From Clitopilus passeckerianus (taxonomy: Eukaryota; Basidiomycota; Agaricomycetes; Agaricales; Entolomataceae): a stretch of 64,000 bases of DNA. Numbering within the stretch: position 1 is the first letter of the stretch; each line of letters begins with the position of its first letter. The stretch spans positions 1 through 64,000 of the forward strand of contig CALYLX010000032.1 in assembly GCA_944990035.1 (NCBI GenBank), in the 5' to 3' direction. This document shows positions 60,666-64,000 of this stretch, piece after piece. The position numbers and the translations under genes are program-made. Under the pieces are notes generated by a model. That model did no database searches, had not been told where the DNA came from, and was given only the letters and a program-made list of their open reading frames with translations.

Positions 60666-61031
60666 ATTTTAGTTTCTCATGTTTCATATTCCTTGGTATT
60701 TACCACTGTCACGCTCGTTTGTCGTTTCATTAGTAAAATATACACGTTAAATTCATTTTCCTCTTCAGTATTCCTTATATCCGGAGAATGGACCGCTTAA
60801 GAGCCTTTGCATGTGCTGGAGTTGGACTTGAAGATTCACAGGAGGATGAGGCGGAACCCAGCGAGGTCTGACATGACTGATACATTCGGGCTTAAATATG
60901 CCACCAAAATCCATGTAAGCACCTCACGGTTGACCGATTGGGTAAAGGGATTTCAAGAGAGAGAAAAACTGGATGCATTGACTTGTGGTATACATTTATC
61001 TCGTCGTAGACCTTCCGGGAGATATGTTTGT
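60666..61031. other. Convergent 3' flanks
   Basis: Spacer between the gene ending at 60665 and the MIF gene on the minus strand. AT-rich, nothing else seen. Confidence 0.45.
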
Positions 61032-61677
61032 TTATTTGTTGAAAATGGTGGCAAAAGTGGTTCCTTCGTGACTATTGCGAAATGAGCCAAATGTTGATAA
61101 GTTCGTAGGAGTAAAAATGGTTGCAACGTACCCAATGAATGCCCTTCCGGGGTCGATATAGGTGCTGGAATATATCATGATAGTTGAAGTGTGTCGTGAG
61201 AACAGTGGATAATCGTAAACTCACACATAACCACGATGGCCTGGGATATCTAGCTCTTTCTTGAAGAAGTGGAAGAAAGCCTGGCTATATCGTTCATTTG
61301 CCTCCGGGTTTATGTTATCCAGGCTGATCTACGAAGAGCATCATCTTAGCCACTTGAAAAGAATGCTCGATTTGAGTTGGACACATACGACTGTCATGAC
61401 GAAAGCAGGTTCATGGGTTCCCTCGAAGGTGAGTGTTTCGTTGTGAGTAATGCTACAACTGATGTATTTCTCTGGCTTTCCCAAGGTTTCAGCGGCGAAC
61501 TAAGTGCTCCGATTAGATTTGGTGGTATCACAATTGTGTAAAATTCGAGAGCACCTTCGACAACCTCTTGGTGAATTCTTTGGGTTCCGAGTGCTGTTGG
61601 TCACGTCAAGTTCAGCCCGCTACAATTTGGTCTGCTTTACGAACGTCAACGTTGGTGCAGAGCTGAAGGGAAGGCAT
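61032..61677 (-). CDS. MIF/tautomerase-superfamily protein
   Basis: The spliced product is about 119 residues, the standard MIF length. It begins MPSLQLCTNVDHSEPKEFTK, with the Pro that becomes N-terminal and is catalytic in tautomerases. Then RLSKFAAETLGKPEKYISCS, ITHNETLTFEGTHEPAFVMT, VISLDNINPEANERYSQAFF, HFFKKELDIPGHRGYVTYID and PGRAFIGHEGTTFATIFNK. These match the fungal macrophage-migration-inhibitory-factor family. Introns: 61644-61594 (51 nt), 61554-61500 (55 nt) and three more, all GT-AG and in phase; the first exon is 33 nt and the second 39 nt. The protein is probably a cytosolic tautomerase of unknown physiological substrate. It is divergent from the PI-PLC gene. Confidence 0.85.
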
Positions 61678-61871
61678 CTTGGGGGTTGTGAATCGAAGAT
61701 AGTCGAGTTTACAGCCTCTCTGGTTCCTTGGCCGCTTTATCTTATCGCATATTTGGTTCTGTTTACCAAAGCTTCCACCTCCCACCAAGAGTGTTCAGTT
61801 TGGCGCTTGAGGCAACGCCACACTGGTCACCGTGACCTTACAATAGACTCCTTTCTTGCTGCTCAACGACG

Positions 61872-63443
61872 ATGCGAATAGCGATACTAAATCTTACAGA
61901 TAGCTCGCTGTCTTGTCATGTCCTCAGGGGGAAGGAAGGTGATCAGGAGCTCGAGTTGGCTCCTGCTCGACCTGTTGAAACGAATCTTGGACGGACCCAT
62001 AAGCTTGCGCTCTCATCCAGCAATCTGCAGCAGGTCAATGGGGCATCTAAGGAGTGCTTGATACAGCCAGAGAAGATTTCTTTGAAGCTGCCGTTCTTGA
62101 CCAGTGCTCTCTGGCAGAAGCTTACCATGCCGAAGGATTGTCCATGGACAGTTTATTTGACGAGGGTGAGTACTCTAAACTCCCGTCCTTGGACGCCAGC
62201 TGAACCCATATGTAGGTGAGCAGCAAGCTTCACAAACTTGTGTTACTTCAGCAGAGGAACCTCGCCGCCTTCTTGTCAGACATGCCTGACAACTTGCCGT
62301 TGTCCTCTCTATGCTTACCAGGTAACACTTCATCCTTCCTTTTCAACTTTCGTAACACTTAGACGGGATTTCATCTAGGGACCCATGATACGTGAGTTTG
62401 TGTTCAGCTACCTCTTGTTACCTATGGCTGATATGCCCGCCAGCATGGCCTTCTATGGCTGGCCCATATCCCAGTGCCAAGAGAAAACAACGCCTCTTAT
62501 GGTCCAACTTCAATCTGGCATCCGTGTTCTAGACATTAGACTTGCCATTGTGGACGGACGTCTAATTGCATACCATGGAATATACCCCCAACGAACCCCA
62601 TTTCAGGACATCCTGTCCACCATCCACTCGTTCCTTACCGACTCTACTTCCTCTCGGGAGGGTTTGGTCATGTCAATCAAGCAGGAAGACTTCGCGAAAC
62701 ATTCATATCTGGAGTTCTCCCAGATGGTGCACGAAGAGATCTTTAACGGCCCTGGTGGCCGGGATATGTGGTTCCTCGAGAATCGTATACCCAAACTAGG
62801 CGAAGTGCGAGGGAAGGTTGTGTTGTTTAGCAGATTCGGTGGGAACGGAGAGGGTTGGGAAGGCGGATGGGAGGGTCTTGGGATACATCCTCTCGTTTGG
62901 CCCGACAGCGAGAAATTCGGTTTTACATGGTATTGCAAGGACACACTCGTACGCACTCATGATTGGTGAGTTTCCCTCGGTTGTTTGTCTCTTTGAGATA
63001 TGGCCTGACACTCCGTAAGGTATAACCTACCGTCTTTCACCGCAATTCCGGAGAAATTCGCCCTAACCAAAGAATATCTCCTCCCTCCACCGAACAGTCC
63101 GCCAATGCCGACCCTGTCCATCGTATTTCTTTCCGCTGCATCCTTCCCCTTTGCTCTCCCACCTGCCATCGCCAAAGGTGTCGGTTGGCCGAAATGGGGC
63201 TTGGGCGTCGAAGGGATTAACAGTCGCTACGCAAAGTTCTTATTGGACCAGCTTGGTGGGGATGATTCTGGTTCATCCATCTCTATAGGAGGTGATCTGG
63301 GGAAGGTGGCAACTGTTGGAACCGAACCGCGGATACGGGGGTGGGCCCTGATGGATTATTTCGTGGATCCTCAGTCCGGAGTTGTTCCATTGCTCGTGGA
63401 ATGTAATTATAGAGGGAGGATAGAAGGGGAGGAGGGGTGGTAG
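61872..63443 (+). CDS. PI-PLC X-domain phosphodiesterase
   Basis: About 452 residues. The N-terminal part MRIAILNLTDSSLSCHVLRG is beta-rich and unrecognised. The PLC-like TIM-barrel begins SDMPDNLPLSSLCLPGTHDT, with the first catalytic His in GTHDTM. The second is in AYHGIYPQRTPFQDIL, within a region reading SGIRVLDIRLAIVDGRLIAY. Later blocks are EGLVMSIKQEDF, EVRGKVVLFSRFGGNG and the end RGWALMDYFVDPQSGVVPLL. There is no Y or C2 domain, as in bacterial-type PI-PLCs and fungal X-only proteins. Introns: about 62166-62216, 62322-62378, 62392-62443 and about 62967-63020. The second and third flank a 13-nt exon. No clear signal peptide. It may cleave phosphatidylinositol or a GPI anchor; the substrate is not proven. 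Confidence 0.88.
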
Positions 63444-63717
63444 TCTGGGTCTAATGGTTGAAAGCTGTTGTAATACTTATGTCTGGTTGACGGTTCTTGC
63501 ACTTTGCCTAAGACCTTTCGACCTGTATGCCACGTTCATGACTTTCACGATAATTAAGTTATTACAGAGTTTATATACTTTAAATAAAGCGAATACAACT
63601 TATACAAGTGTCTTTGTTACCTGTCGGTGTGTTCAAGAAGATTACGACAAACACGGGAAAATAACGCGTCTCTGCTCTTAACCACGCGCCGCTCACAGCA
63701 ATTCTCTGCTGCCAACC

Positions 63718-64000
63718 ATGGCGGACGCGGAGGATCTCCCAGTATGTTATGTTCCTTTGGGATGGCTCCAATCCTTGGAGTTTGACATATAAAAACTCTG
63801 CAGGTTCTGAAAACTTCCGTCCATGATGTCCGATATTTTGCTTCATTGCTTCGAGGGGTCAACTTCTCAAACGTAAGCGAATTCGAGGCAAACCCATTGG
63901 ACAGTTAAATTGAATGCTTATCCAGCGTGCTACAATAACCATAACGAATCGAGGAATGACCATCGCAGGAGAAGAGGCCCGAACGTTGCTTGGTGCGTCT
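63718..64000 (+). CDS. RAD1: DNA damage checkpoint clamp subunit Rad1 (5' part)
   Basis: The window ends inside this gene. Three exons are visible: MADAEDLP, then VLKTSVHDVRYFASLLRGVN with FSN, and RATITITNRGMTIAGEEART with LLGAS. The text matches the N-terminus of Rad1/Rec1, a PCNA-like subunit of the 9-1-1 clamp that signals DNA damage to the checkpoint kinase. Introns at about 63742-63802 and 63872-63924 are GT-AG and in phase. The stop lies beyond the window. Confidence 0.9.

Overview
This window is nuclear DNA from a filamentous basidiomycete, most likely an Agaricomycete. Genes are dense and lie on both strands. They are interrupted by many short introns of about 50-60 nt, nearly all GT-AG with a CTRAY-like branch site close to the acceptor. 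The best conserved proteins (Cdc42, EMC4, SF3B4, Dicer, eRF1, Rad1) read as fungal orthologues, and the expanded families (NmrA-like epimerases, P450, AIG1-like G proteins, F-box-like proteins) are those typical of mushroom genomes. I saw no tRNA, rRNA, CRISPR array or intact transposon.

Layout. 1-2.7 kb has no confident gene. 2.8-5.9 kb holds two tandem NAD(P)-binding epimerase-like paralogues. 6.2-9.9 kb holds a multipass membrane protein and an unrecognised protein, both on the minus strand. 10.9-18.1 kb holds Cdc42, a long disordered WD40 protein and an AhpD-like protein, all minus. 19.2-21.5 kb is a cytochrome P450. 21.6-28.4 kb holds a doubtful small gene, EMC4, an F-box-like protein, a spartin/senescence-domain protein and a divergent pair of small unknown genes. 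28.8-35.7 kb is RNA biology: SF3B4, the tRNA-splicing endonuclease subunit Sen15 (five short exons) and a Dicer. 35.9-39.4 kb holds a phosducin-like protein, divergent from Dicer, and an F-box protein. 39.4-42.1 kb is the longest stretch without a gene. 42.1-47.7 kb holds a small acidic-tailed protein and a large membrane-anchored propeller-amidohydrolase. 48.5-51.1 kb holds eRF1 and the RNase P/MRP subunit Pop7, divergent.

52.0-58.7 kb is the most unusual region: a local family of AIG1/GIMAP-like P-loop proteins with five G domains in four genes. One copy has lost its C-terminal coiled coil, which survives as a relic. One copy has lost a splice acceptor. Two copies are joined into one reading frame to give a double G-domain protein. 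One copy is divergent. Three of the four genes share an upstream sequence block, and two of them stand head to head around an inverted repeat of it.

59.2-64 kb holds a probable mitochondrial protein, a MIF/tautomerase homologue (four short exons), a PI-PLC X-domain protein whose catalytic histidine motif is split across a 13-nt microexon, and the start of the checkpoint clamp gene Rad1.

Most genes are unrelated housekeeping genes. The local structure comes from duplication (epimerases, G proteins) and from shared divergent promoters (Dicer/phosducin-like, eRF1/Pop7, MIF/PI-PLC). Exon boundaries were inferred by eye from splice consensus, frame and family similarity, with no transcript data.
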